This document shows, piece by piece, positions 1 to 7,660 of a DNA stretch of 8,439 nt. Location: NCBI GenBank assembly GCA_945486445.1, contig CALYTD010000036.1, forward strand, positions 1-8,439, read 5' to 3'. Every line of letters begins with the position of its first letter. Position 1 is the first letter of the stretch. The position numbers and the translations under genes were made by a program. This DNA comes from an uncultured Prevotellaceae bacterium (GTDB lineage Bacteria; Bacteroidota; Bacteroidia; Bacteroidales; Bacteroidaceae). The notes under the pieces were generated by a model, which searched no databases, was not told where the DNA came from, and was given only the letters and a program-made list of their open reading frames with translations.

Positions 1-68
1 GTTTAGGTCATATATCCCATGACTTGCAGCCCGAAAGACCTACAACCTAATACCAACAACCAATAACC
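1..68 (-). repeat. Heptad-repeat inverted element, copy 1 (cut by window edge)
   Basis: Read on the minus strand from position 68, there are four 7-base units in strict register (68-62, 61-55, 54-48, 47-41), each starting GGT and close to GGTTNTD, followed by GGTC at 40-37. After a spacer of about 27 bases comes GACCTAAAC (9-1), which begins the complementary arm; the rest lies outside the window. The first heptad shares its G with the TAG stop codon of hisH. The order (4 heptads, GGTC, spacer, GACC) is the same as in the complete copy at 7661-7740, also downstream of a gene and in the sense orientation. Function is unknown; it could be an mRNA 3' hairpin or an interspersed palindromic repeat. 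Confidence 0.65.
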
Positions 69-712
69 TATAAGCCGGCAAAGCCGCGGCTAAGGAAATT
101 CTCCAATATCTGTCTCCCCACCTTTCCGCTCTTTTCGGGATGGAACTGGGTGGCGAAGAAGTTGTCTTTCTGCAATGCTGCGCTGTACGGCAGTATGTAG
201 TCAGCCGTGGCTATGGTGTTGTCACACAGTTCACAGTAGTAGGAATGCACGAAATACACATAGTCCTCCTGCCCCAATCCGGCAAAGAGCGGGCTGACAT
301 TGCCCTCTGTCCGCATCACGTCCGCAGTGTCCGGCAGACGCAGATTCAATGAGTTCCACCCCATGCAGGGCACTTTCTCCTCATGCACATTAGGCTGGAA
401 ACGCCGTACCTGTATGGGGAACACACCAATACAGTCGGTATCTCCCTCCTCGCTGTGGGCACACAACAACTGCTGTCCCACGCAGATGCCGAGCACAGGC
501 TGGGTCAAAGAGGCTATGACCTTGTCAAGATTGCGCTCACGCAGGTACTCCATAGCACTGCGAGCCTCTCCTTGTCCGGGAAAGATAACCCTGTCTGACG
601 ACATGAGTTCCTCCGGATCGTCAGTCCACAACGGCTCTATCCCCATGCGCTTCACAGCGTTTATCACGCTGAATATGTTGCCTGCATTGTATTTTACGAT
701 TGAAACTTTCAT
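68..712 (-). CDS. hisH: Imidazole glycerol phosphate synthase, glutaminase subunit HisH
   Basis: HisH hydrolyses glutamine and passes ammonia to HisF, which makes imidazole glycerol phosphate and AICAR in histidine biosynthesis (cytoplasm). The 214-residue length is normal. It is a class I glutamine amidotransferase: nucleophile Cys77 in the GIC elbow (75-77), and catalytic His191 and Glu193 in FHPEKS (190-195). The MGWN motif is at 117-120 and the HSYY motif at 156-159. The oxyanion-strand motif, usually PGVG, reads PGQG at 45-48. I chose the ATG at 712 because family homology begins at MKVSIVKYNAGN. The frame stays open for 38 codons upstream, but that stretch does not look like HisH and runs back across the promoter into the preceding gene. 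There is no Shine-Dalgarno; the leader is A/T-rich. No other his gene is in the window, though hisA/hisF could lie beyond the left edge. Confidence 0.96.
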   Translation of the reverse strand: MKVSIVKYNAGNIFSVINAVKRMGIEPLWTDDPEELMSSDRVIFPGQGEARSAMEYLRERNLDKVIASLTQPVLGICVGQQLLCAHSEEGDTDCIGVFPIQVRRFQPNVHEEKVPCMGWNSLNLRLPDTADVMRTEGNVSPLFAGLGQEDYVYFVHSYYCELCDNTIATADYILPYSAALQKDNFFATQFHPEKSGKVGRQILENFLSRGFAGL

Positions 713-739
713 TAAAAAGTCTGTTATATTATTAAGGTG

Positions 740-771
740 CAAAGGTACGAAGTTTTTTCGATAACGCCAAA
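740..771 (-). promoter_or_regulatory. Promoter of hisH (Bacteroidota sigma type)
   Basis: On the minus strand, TTTG at 771-768 serves as the -33 box and TACCTTTG at 747-740 matches the Bacteroidota -7 consensus TAnnTTTG exactly. The spacing is 20 bases. Transcription would start a few bases below 740, leaving a leader of about 20-25 bases before the ATG at 712. The promoter begins the base after the stop codon of the TPR gene, so hisH can be expressed independently of that gene. Confidence 0.75.
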
Positions 772-2937
772 TTATAGTATCAAAAAAGCGAATTGCGACA
801 GTATTATGCTCTTTTCTGCCTGGCAAATACCGTATCTTTCAAGCAGACGCGCATCCTCTTCCATCGCTCCGGCAAGGGTTTCATGGAACGCATGACGCTG
901 TTTGCCGTCAAGAGCATCACAATATCCTTTTAACATCTCCACCCCCTGTCCCACCTTGCCGTTGGCGAGGAAGGCGTAGAAGGCATTGATTGTCATGGCG
1001 AAATCAGCCTGCACATCCTTTGTCTCCATCAGTTTCCCATAGACGGCGAGTGCCTGCTCCGCCTTACCTGCATGCAGTAGCACCCAGCCAAGGGTGTTCT
1101 TCACCATGGCGTTACCGGGGGTCTCGTATTCGAGCCGGTACATATCGTTCACCACATTGTCCGCCATTCCATCCATGACCATAGCCATAGCATAGTTGAG
1201 GACGTATGACACACGTTTCGGGAAGAGCGTGTGCAGGGCATCAAAGTAGAATGCCGCCTTGACATACTCGCCATTACCATAGCACGCTCTCGCCATTCCA
1301 CGCATCAGGGCAGGGTCTTCCGGCTTGAGAAGCAGGCATCTGGCGTATGCCTCAGAGGCCTCAGCGTGACGTTTGCGGAGCATCATGCAGTCTGCGTAAC
1401 ATGACAGATATTCCAAGCTTTCTTTGTCCTCAAAACTGTCAAGGACAAGGTCTGCCGGATGGGTGGCATCAGACTGCGGCGGTATATGCCCGTTTTCCGC
1501 ATTATGTCTGCCGCTCCACAGAGTAGTATCACGCAGCATACAGGTTAGGACGGTCTTGCGTTCCGCATCCGACAAGCATCTGCGTGCAACCGTCCACAGA
1601 CGGTATTGCGGCACACTGCCGAAAGGATTGCGCAGGGATGTGCCCAACGGACTGAGGCGGAAATAGCGATACAGGTCCTGAAGGTACTGCAAGCGCAACA
1701 TGGACGGTGTGGGAGTGGCATAGGCCTCGTCCTGCATCCCGAGGGGACCGACACCACCCTCCTCCATCATCTTGCGCACATTCTCCGGCAGATGACCGAT
1801 AACGCCCGACATAGCAATGACGAACGAGTATTTGTCTGAGTTACAGAAAGGTCCGCGGTTGGTCACCTTGCTGACGAAATCACTATCCTGCAAGGACTTT
1901 ACCTCACGCCCTATGTCCGGATGGTTGATATCAAACGGCATGAACCAGTTGGCGGTCTGATAGAAGAAAGGAAAGCGTTTCATCTGCCTGAAACCACCGA
2001 AAAAGACATCGGAGCCGTTTTTCTGCATCTGAATCATCTTGTTTATACCCTCGGTCATGGCTTCCATCTTACGCTCTTCCTCGTCAAGATTTATGCAGTC
2101 GTTTTCCTCTTCCTGCTCCACTATGCCGTCTTTTGTGAAGCGGAAAGGTTGGTTACGCAACAGTCCGGGCATGATATTCTTGTTTATCTCTGTACTGTCA
2201 GCCTCGGCATTGGCACATGCCGCCATCTGCACCTGCATCTCTATGAGCGACTTACGGCTGTCTTCTGTGGAGAAGATGATATTAAGCAAGGCGTCGGTCT
2301 GTGCGCCATCATGTCCGTCCGCCTCGCAAATGGCGAGCAGACAACCCACGAAAGCGCGCTGACGCACCTCATCCCTGCTGCACAACACGTAGATATTGGC
2401 AAGACAGAGGGCTTTGTAATAAGAGTAATGGTATATGGCTGACAGCATGATGGCGGCGGTCAGCGTGGCCGCATCAATAGCGTTGGTCTTGGGGGAGGCA
2501 ATGAATGCACTCCATTCATCGGCTTGTTTCTGTCTCCAATGCCCCGAAGTGAGCAGCAAAAGGAAACAGGTGGAGAGATTTTTATAATGCTCCTGCGGCG
2601 GCAATGGCAAGAGAATATTGTCTTGAAGCATCTCTGCCGACTGGTCTGTGGCACGAAGTGCCTTGACAGTGGTTTTCAGATAGGGATTTTCCAAGAGTGT
2701 CTCACGCACACAGAGGTCATAATCCAACTCAGATATGCGTTGCAACAGGTCTTGGAAAAGTGACGCACGCTTCTCGTCCTTATAGCCCTGGAGCATGAAA
2801 TCGCTCATATATTGGAACTCAGTTTGCAACACTTCAAGACGGTCACCGTAGCCTTCGCCCGGATAGGCTGCCGTGCGGTTGCGCAATTCTGCAAACGCCT
2901 GTGACAGGTAGCCTTTATGCAATAGTTCTGTAATCAT
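772..2937 (-). CDS. Uncharacterised TPR-repeat protein
   Basis: A 721-residue protein that I recognise only as a large Bacteroidales-type helical-repeat protein; its function is unknown. No signal peptide or clear membrane helix is visible, so it is probably cytoplasmic. Residues 1-250 look all-helical, with hydrophobic helices around 121-130 and 158-186. An acidic stretch lies at about 274-293. An aromatic-rich conserved-looking block occupies about 312-337 (FFGGF, KRFPFFY, NWFMPFD). TPR-like units lie at about 507-540, 541-574 and 609-640, with typical signatures such as A-x-x-x-Y-x-x-x-L-x-x-x-P-x-D and GWVLLHAGKAEQAL. TPRs normally mediate protein-protein contacts. The ATG at 2937 overlaps the TGA of the upstream lipoprotein gene by 4 bases (ATGA), which points to coupled translation and a shared role. 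There is no visible terminator after it; the hisH promoter follows directly. Confidence 0.85.
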   Translation of the reverse strand: MITELLHKGYLSQAFAELRNRTAAYPGEGYGDRLEVLQTEFQYMSDFMLQGYKDEKRASLFQDLLQRISELDYDLCVRETLLENPYLKTTVKALRATDQSAEMLQDNILLPLPPQEHYKNLSTCFLLLLTSGHWRQKQADEWSAFIASPKTNAIDAATLTAAIMLSAIYHYSYYKALCLANIYVLCSRDEVRQRAFVGCLLAICEADGHDGAQTDALLNIIFSTEDSRKSLIEMQVQMAACANAEADSTEINKNIMPGLLRNQPFRFTKDGIVEQEEENDCINLDEEERKMEAMTEGINKMIQMQKNGSDVFFGGFRQMKRFPFFYQTANWFMPFDINHPDIGREVKSLQDSDFVSKVTNRGPFCNSDKYSFVIAMSGVIGHLPENVRKMMEEGGVGPLGMQDEAYATPTPSMLRLQYLQDLYRYFRLSPLGTSLRNPFGSVPQYRLWTVARRCLSDAERKTVLTCMLRDTTLWSGRHNAENGHIPPQSDATHPADLVLDSFEDKESLEYLSCYADCMMLRKRHAEASEAYARCLLLKPEDPALMRGMARACYGNGEYVKAAFYFDALHTLFPKRVSYVLNYAMAMVMDGMADNVVNDMYRLEYETPGNAMVKNTLGWVLLHAGKAEQALAVYGKLMETKDVQADFAMTINAFYAFLANGKVGQGVEMLKGYCDALDGKQRHAFHETLAGAMEEDARLLERYGICQAEKSIILSQFAFLIL
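2934..2937 (-). promoter_or_regulatory. ATGA stop-start overlap (translational coupling)
   Basis: The lipoprotein gene ends with TGA (2936-2934) while the TPR gene starts with ATG (2937-2935), sharing ATGA. With no separate ribosome binding site obvious, ribosomes terminating on the first frame would reinitiate on the second, favouring matched synthesis of the two proteins. Confidence 0.75.
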
Positions 2938-3734
2938 TCAAGATACTTGATGTAATGGGTCGCACCGTATTGCCGGATGGAATCTCTGGCTATGGCGACT
3001 GCTTTAAGAAAAAGTCCGTACTGTTGTTTCCTTGTCTCGCACCGCATGGCTGCCGTCCTCATTGCCAGCACCCCTGCGGGCTTGGAACGCACCCTGTCTA
3101 TAACCTTGGCACCCTGCCTGCGCGCCTTAGTGGCAAACGGTTCCGGCAAGAGTGCCGCATCGACGTTACCGGAATTGAGCATGTTAAGACGTATGTTGAG
3201 GTCTTCCACCTGTACAACAAACACCAACTGACCTTTCTTTAACAGCGAGTCAATGGCCTGTTCGGCAAGACGGTGCGACTCGCCATGGCTGTCTGCCGCT
3301 ATAATCTTGTCCGTAAGTTGTTCCAAACGGCTGATTCTCGCTTTCTTGGCGGTAAGAAACTGCCACGTCATGTCTGTGGAAAGACCGCTGTGCAACCACT
3401 CGCCGTCTTTGTTCAGCAGCGACATCAACGTGGAATCAATCACCGCCCCCTCCACAAGAGAGTCTTGCAAGGCTATACGGCACTCGCTCATAGCGTTGTA
3501 ACGACGCAGGTGTACACTGACACCGAGGGTGTCGTACACTCCCAACTCTTTCGCAAGGATTATCGGAAGACAGTCTTCTGTAGGCAAAACGCCTATCTTT
3601 AACGCAGCGGAGTCTTCTCGAAAAAGGCGTTCCCGCTCCGCTTTAGACAGCCGACGGGTCTCTTCCTCGCTCTGACAGCAAAGGGTTAGCGGGAGAAGCA
3701 GAAGGCATATAATAACGTAGAAAATACTTTTCAT
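2934..3734 (-). CDS. Lipoprotein resembling ABC-transporter substrate-binding protein (NMT1/SsuA-like)
   Basis: A 266-residue exported protein. Residues 1-18 form a signal peptide (Lys2, then a hydrophobic core), ending in LTLCC. Cys19 or Cys20 is the likely lipidated residue, although the -1 position (Leu or Cys) is atypical for a lipobox. The residues after it, QSEEE (21-25), are acidic. A charged linker (26-42) leads to a domain starting about residue 45 (LKIGVLPTEDCLPIILAKELGVY). This resembles the first strand-helix of nitrate/sulfonate/thiamine-precursor binding proteins. The PEPF motif at 197-200 in a 'DAALLPEPFA' context is typical of that group. It is shorter than most such proteins (about 300 or more residues), so the C-terminal helices may be reduced. 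No permease or ATPase gene is adjacent; the partner is instead the coupled TPR gene. The ligand is unknown. The start is fixed by the signal peptide: the next Met (82) would remove it. Confidence 0.8.
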   Translation of the reverse strand: MKSIFYVIICLLLLPLTLCCQSEEETRRLSKAERERLFREDSAALKIGVLPTEDCLPIILAKELGVYDTLGVSVHLRRYNAMSECRIALQDSLVEGAVIDSTLMSLLNKDGEWLHSGLSTDMTWQFLTAKKARISRLEQLTDKIIAADSHGESHRLAEQAIDSLLKKGQLVFVVQVEDLNIRLNMLNSGNVDAALLPEPFATKARRQGAKVIDRVRSKPAGVLAMRTAAMRCETRKQQYGLFLKAVAIARDSIRQYGATHYIKYLE

Positions 3735-3741
3735 TTGACCG

Positions 3742-3749
3742 CAAAGTTA
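3742..3749 (-). promoter_or_regulatory. -7 box of the lipoprotein-TPR operon
   Basis: On the minus strand TAACTTTG (3749-3742) matches TAnnTTTG exactly, and lies only 7 bases from the ATG at 3734. No good -33 TTTG is seen at the usual spacing; the best is a weak TTAG-like sequence near 3774-3771. Transcription would start at or within a few bases of the ATG, implying a leaderless or nearly leaderless mRNA. Confidence 0.55.
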
Positions 3750-3816
3750 ATAAATAATAGCGATACGGAACTAAGGCACAACGTATTTTAACCAAAAAAT
3801 CGGACTTTTTCTGCCG

Positions 3817-3852
3817 TTTGTTTCTCTGTACAAATAAAAATTAGTAACTTTG
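3817..3852 (+). promoter_or_regulatory. Promoter of radA (Bacteroidota sigma type)
   Basis: TTTG at 3817-3820 (-33) and TAACTTTG at 3845-3852 (-7, exact TAnnTTTG). The spacing of 24 bases is at the long end of what is described. The ATG at 3872 lies 19 bases downstream of the -7 box, giving a short leader with no Shine-Dalgarno. TAACTTTGC (3845-3853) is the exact reverse complement of GCAAAGTTA (3741-3749), the -7 region of the divergent operon. Confidence 0.65.
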
Positions 3853-3871
3853 CAACGTATATTCATGAACT

Positions 3872-5305
3872 ATGGCAAAAGACAAAACGGCATACGTATG
3901 CGAAAATTGCGGACAAGAATCCGCCAAATGGATAGGGAAATGCCCGTCATGCAACCAGTGGAACACGTTTCGCGAGATACGGATAGCCAATGACAGCGGT
4001 CAACAAAGCGCAAGGATAACAGCCAGAGAGGTGTCTGCCGCAAGACGGGCAAATGCCACCGGTGACAGCATAGCAGGCGTAATGCGTCACGCCACGAGGG
4101 GAAAAGCGTTGCGATTGGGCGACATCTCCACTACTGACGAGCCACGAATGGACATGAATGACAGCGAGTTGAACCGTGTACTTGGCGGTGGTCTTGTGCC
4201 GGGCAGCATCATTTTGCTTGGTGGAGACCCCGGAATAGGCAAGAGTACACTGACTTTGCAGACGATAATGAGGTTGCCTCAGACAGAGGTGTTGTATGTC
4301 AGCGGAGAGGAAAGTGCACACCAACTGCGCATGAGAGCAGACAGAATAGAGGGCGCAAACAACGAGAATGTGCTGATATTATGCGAAACTTCCATTGAGA
4401 AAGTGTTTGACCAGATACGTTCATGCGCCCCGGACCTGATAATAATAGACTCCATACAGACCATGGAGACAGAGACTGTGGACTCTGCTCCGGGTAGTAT
4501 CACGCAGATAAGGGAATGTGCTTCCGCGCTATTGAGATTCGCCAAGGCCAGCGGTGTGCCCGTAATACTAATCGGTCACATAACGAAAGAAGGGGCAATA
4601 GCCGGACCTAAGATACTGGAGCATATCGTTGACGCGGTGATTCAGTTCGAAGGCGACCGCCAAGGGCTATACCGCATACTGCGAAGCACAAAGAATCGCT
4701 TTGGCTCCACGTCCGAACTGGGCATTTACGAGATGTTACAGAATGGTCTGCGACCGGTTGTCAATCCGTCAGAATTACTGCTTGGCGATGACAGAGAGGG
4801 CATGAGCGGTATCGCAATAAGTGCCGCGATGGAGGGAATGAGGCCTTTTCTCGTTGAGACACAGGCTCTGGTGTCGTCCGCAGCGTACGGTACTCCACAG
4901 CGTTCCGCCACAGGTTTCGACCAAAGGAGGCTCAATATGCTGCTTGCAGTGCTTGAGAAAAGAGTGGGATTCAAACTCATGCAGAAGGACGTTTTCCTCA
5001 ATATAGCCGGCGGTTTGAAGGTAACTGACATGGCAATGGATCTTAGCGTCATTGCAGCTGTAATATCCAGCAACCTCGATATGCCCATAGACGAAGGATG
5101 GTGTATGTGCGGAGAAGTGGGACTGAGCGGCGAAGTGAGACCCGTAAGCCGCATAGAACAACGTATTCAGGAGGCAGAAAAACTTGGATTCAGCGATATT
5201 ATAATACCAAAGCGCAACGTAAATACACTGAAAGGCAAGCAATATTCCATCAAGCTTCACACCGTAAGAAAGGTAGAAGAGGCGATAAAAGAACTGTTCG
5301 GATAA
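3872..5305 (+). CDS. radA: DNA repair protein RadA (branch-migration ATPase)
   Basis: RadA/Sms is a cytoplasmic RecA-like ATPase that helps RecA process recombination intermediates by driving branch migration. The 477-residue protein shows all the hallmarks. An N-terminal zinc finger is formed by C10-x2-C13-x10-C24-x2-C27. The Walker A motif is at 117-126 (GGDPGIGKST) and Walker B ends at Asp193 (LIIIDS). The RadA-specific KNRFG motif is at 274-278. A C-terminal Lon-protease-like domain runs from about 300 to the end (DVFLNIAGGLKV at 373-384), used structurally rather than for proteolysis in this family. It is slightly longer than E. coli RadA (460 residues), with the extra residues mostly in the linker between the zinc finger and the ATPase core (about 40-85). 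The start at MAKDKTAYVC matches the family. An out-of-frame ATG at 3865 is ignored. It is divergent from the lipoprotein operon; maeB follows after 61 bases. Confidence 0.97.
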   Translation: MAKDKTAYVCENCGQESAKWIGKCPSCNQWNTFREIRIANDSGQQSARITAREVSAARRANATGDSIAGVMRHATRGKALRLGDISTTDEPRMDMNDSELNRVLGGGLVPGSIILLGGDPGIGKSTLTLQTIMRLPQTEVLYVSGEESAHQLRMRADRIEGANNENVLILCETSIEKVFDQIRSCAPDLIIIDSIQTMETETVDSAPGSITQIRECASALLRFAKASGVPVILIGHITKEGAIAGPKILEHIVDAVIQFEGDRQGLYRILRSTKNRFGSTSELGIYEMLQNGLRPVVNPSELLLGDDREGMSGIAISAAMEGMRPFLVETQALVSSAAYGTPQRSATGFDQRRLNMLLAVLEKRVGFKLMQKDVFLNIAGGLKVTDMAMDLSVIAAVISSNLDMPIDEGWCMCGEVGLSGEVRPVSRIEQRIQEAEKLGFSDIIIPKRNVNTLKGKQYSIKLHTVRKVEEAIKELFG

Positions 5306-5366
5306 GCCTTTCACAATACAGGATGAACAACAAACAACAAAAACAAACATAACATTACAAACTTTT
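5306..5366 (+). promoter_or_regulatory. A-rich leader before maeB
   Basis: The 61 bases between radA and maeB are very rich in A and C (repeated ACAA-type units at about 5325-5350) and hold no Shine-Dalgarno, no hairpin and no TAnnTTTG box. Unstructured A-rich leaders are typical of well-translated Bacteroidota genes, where S1-type single-strand binding replaces Shine-Dalgarno pairing (inference). With no promoter or terminator visible, read-through from radA is likely, unless a promoter lies inside radA. Confidence 0.4.
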
Positions 5367-7652
5367 ATGGCAACTATTACAAAAGAAGCCGCTCTTGAAT
5401 ATCATGAGAACGGCCGTCCGGGAAAAATTGAGGTAATGCCAACCAAGCCTTACCACACGCAAACTGACCTCAGCCTTGCATACTCACCGGGCGTAGCTTT
5501 CCCTTGTCTTGAAATTCAGGAAAACCCTGACGAGGTTTACAAATACACCGACAAGGGCAACCTTGTGGCTGTAATATCAAACGGCACGGCAGTGCTTGGC
5601 CTGGGAGACATCGGCGCAATGTCTGGCAAACCAGTGATGGAAGGAAAGGGATTGCTGTTCAAAATCTATGGAGGAATTGACGTTTTCGACATAGAAGTGG
5701 CAGAGAAAGACCCTGAGAAGTTCTGCGAAGCCGTGGAAAAGATTGCCCCCACGTTCGGCGGAATAAACCTTGAAGACATAAAAGCACCTGAATGCTTCTA
5801 CATAGAAGAGCGTCTTAAAAGGACTCTTGACATTCCGGTGATGCACGATGACCAGCATGGCACGGCGATAATATCATCTGCCGGTCTTGTCAACGCATTA
5901 CAAGTGAACGGCAAGAAGATAGAAGATGTGAAGATAGTAGTAAACGGAGCCGGTGCTGCCGCTATCTCATGTACCAAACTGTACGTAGCACTCGGAGCGC
6001 GAAGAGAGAACATTCTCATGCTCGACTCAAAGGGTGTGATAACTTCTGACCGCCCTAACCTGACAGAACAAAAGAAATTCTTTGCCACAGACCGTCGTGA
6101 CGTGCACACGCTTGAGGAGGCAATGAGGGGCGCAGACGTGTTCCTCGGACTGTCAAAGGGTAACGTTGTCACCAAGGATATGATTCGTTCAATGGCAGAT
6201 CAGCCCATAGTGTTCGCCCTTGCAAACCCTGTTCCGGAGATTTCTTACGAGGATGCCATGGCCAGCAGGCCCGATGTGCTTATGTCAACAGGCCGTTCTG
6301 ACTATCCGAACCAGATTAACAACGTCATAGGTTTCCCCTACATCTTCCGCGGTGCGCTTGATGTCAGTGCCAAAGCGATTAACGAGGAGATGAAACTTGC
6401 CGCCGTTCACGCCATCGCCGACCTTGCCAAGCAGCCTATTCCGGACGTGGTAAACCAGGTATGTAAGGTGAACAACCTCACGTTCGGCCCTGCCTACTTC
6501 ATTCCGAAGCCCGTTGATCCACGCCTTATCACAGAAGTCTCAGCAGCAGTGGCAAAGGCTGCCGTGGAGAGTGGTGTGGCACGCAAGGAAATAAAGGACT
6601 GGGATGAATACAAGCGCACACTGCGTCTGCGTATGGGTCATGAGACAAGCGTCACCCAGAAGTTGTATGAGACAGCGCGAAAGCATCCGCAGCGCGTGGT
6701 ATTCGCAGAGGGATTACACCCCACAATGATTAAGGCTGCCGTGCAGGCAAAGGAAGAAGGTCTCTGCAAGCCTATACTTCTCGGCAACGAAGAGATAATA
6801 CAGAAGAAGGCACAGGAACTGGATCTCAGCCTCGAAGGAGTGGAGATAGTGAACCTTCGCCACGACCGTGAGCGTGAAAGACGCGAGCGTTACGCAAAAT
6901 TCCTTGCCGACAAGCGTTGCCGTGAGGGCTATAACTTCGAGGAAGCGAACGACAAGATGTTCGAGCGCAACTACTTTGGAATGATGATGGTGGAGACAGG
7001 AGACGCCGATGCCTTCATAACCGGAGTATATACCAAGTTCTCCAACACCATAAAGGCTGCCAAGGAGATTATCGGCATACGCCCGGAATACAAGCACTTC
7101 GGCACAGTACACATCCTCAACTCAAAGCGTGGCACGTACTACATTGCCGATACCCTTGTCAATCCGTCACCTGACAAGGAGACGCTGAAGGACATAGCAC
7201 GCCTTACGGCGGACACCATTCGCTTCTTCAACGATGAGCCTAAGATTGCAATGATTTCCTACTCTAACTTCGGTGTGGACAAGACCGGCTCACCACGCCT
7301 CATGGCTGAGGTGGTGAAAGAGATGCAGGACGAATATCCTGACTTGAAGATTGACGGCGAGATGAGCGTCGATCTCGCTCTCGACCATGAGCGTCGTGAC
7401 GAGAAATACCCCTTCCTCCGCCTGCACAATGAGGTTGTAAACTCCATGATTTTCACCGACCTCTCCGCCGCTAACTCTGCTTACAAGCTGATACAGCAGT
7501 TCTCGCCAGAGACAGAGGTTATCGGTCCTATACAGATGGGTCTCAACAAGCCTATCCACTTCACCGACTTCGACTCAAGTGTGCGTGACGTTGTCAACAT
7601 CACCGCAGTGGCTGTGATAGACGCATACGTTGAGAAACTGAAGAAGAAGTAG
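5367..7652 (+). CDS. maeB: NADP-dependent malic enzyme with C-terminal phosphotransacetylase-like domain
   Basis: Oxidatively decarboxylates malate to pyruvate, producing NAD(P)H that can supply reducing power for biosynthesis. At 761 residues it is the size of MaeB-type fusions. The malic enzyme part (about 1-425) shows the catalytic Tyr39 (SLAYSPGVA) and Lys94 (MEGKGLLFK). Probable metal ligands are Glu136-Asp137 (NLEDI) and Asp161/Asp162 (HDDQHGTA). The dinucleotide-binding loop is GAGAAA (194-199), and NPVPEI is at 287-292. Residues from about 428 to 755 form a phosphate acetyltransferase-like domain. In characterised MaeB proteins that domain binds acetyl-CoA and controls activity and oligomerisation rather than catalysing acetyl transfer. 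Here its late motif ([15 protein letters not shown], 631-645) differs from the STKGS-type motif of true Pta. NADP rather than NAD preference is assigned by family. The start fits the family N-terminus and the A-rich leader. Confidence 0.94.
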   Translation: MATITKEAALEYHENGRPGKIEVMPTKPYHTQTDLSLAYSPGVAFPCLEIQENPDEVYKYTDKGNLVAVISNGTAVLGLGDIGAMSGKPVMEGKGLLFKIYGGIDVFDIEVAEKDPEKFCEAVEKIAPTFGGINLEDIKAPECFYIEERLKRTLDIPVMHDDQHGTAIISSAGLVNALQVNGKKIEDVKIVVNGAGAAAISCTKLYVALGARRENILMLDSKGVITSDRPNLTEQKKFFATDRRDVHTLEEAMRGADVFLGLSKGNVVTKDMIRSMADQPIVFALANPVPEISYEDAMASRPDVLMSTGRSDYPNQINNVIGFPYIFRGALDVSAKAINEEMKLAAVHAIADLAKQPIPDVVNQVCKVNNLTFGPAYFIPKPVDPRLITEVSAAVAKAAVESGVARKEIKDWDEYKRTLRLRMGHETSVTQKLYETARKHPQRVVFAEGLHPTMIKAAVQAKEEGLCKPILLGNEEIIQKKAQELDLSLEGVEIVNLRHDRERERRERYAKFLADKRCREGYNFEEANDKMFERNYFGMMMVETGDADAFITGVYTKFSNTIKAAKEIIGIRPEYKHFGTVHILNSKRGTYYIADTLVNPSPDKETLKDIARLTADTIRFFNDEPKIAMISYSNFGVDKTGSPRLMAEVVKEMQDEYPDLKIDGEMSVDLALDHERRDEKYPFLRLHNEVVNSMIFTDLSAANSAYKLIQQFSPETEVIGPIQMGLNKPIHFTDFDSSVRDVVNITAVAVIDAYVEKLKKK

Positions 7653-7660
7653 TGCCCTAC

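Noticed and set aside
713..826. 38-codon upstream extension of the hisH frame, starting at an ATG at 826
   Set aside because: The extension does not resemble HisH, runs through the -33 and -7 boxes of the promoter and overlaps the 3' end of the TPR gene; the family N-terminus begins exactly at the ATG at 712.
1921..2442. 173-codon plus-strand open frame antisense to the TPR gene
   Set aside because: The opposite frame reads as a coherent protein coupled to its upstream gene; this one has no promoter, no recognisable motif and looks like a compositional shadow.
4775..5350. 191-codon minus-strand open frame opposite the radA C-terminus
   Set aside because: It lies entirely against a well-conserved radA region and its translation has no family features.
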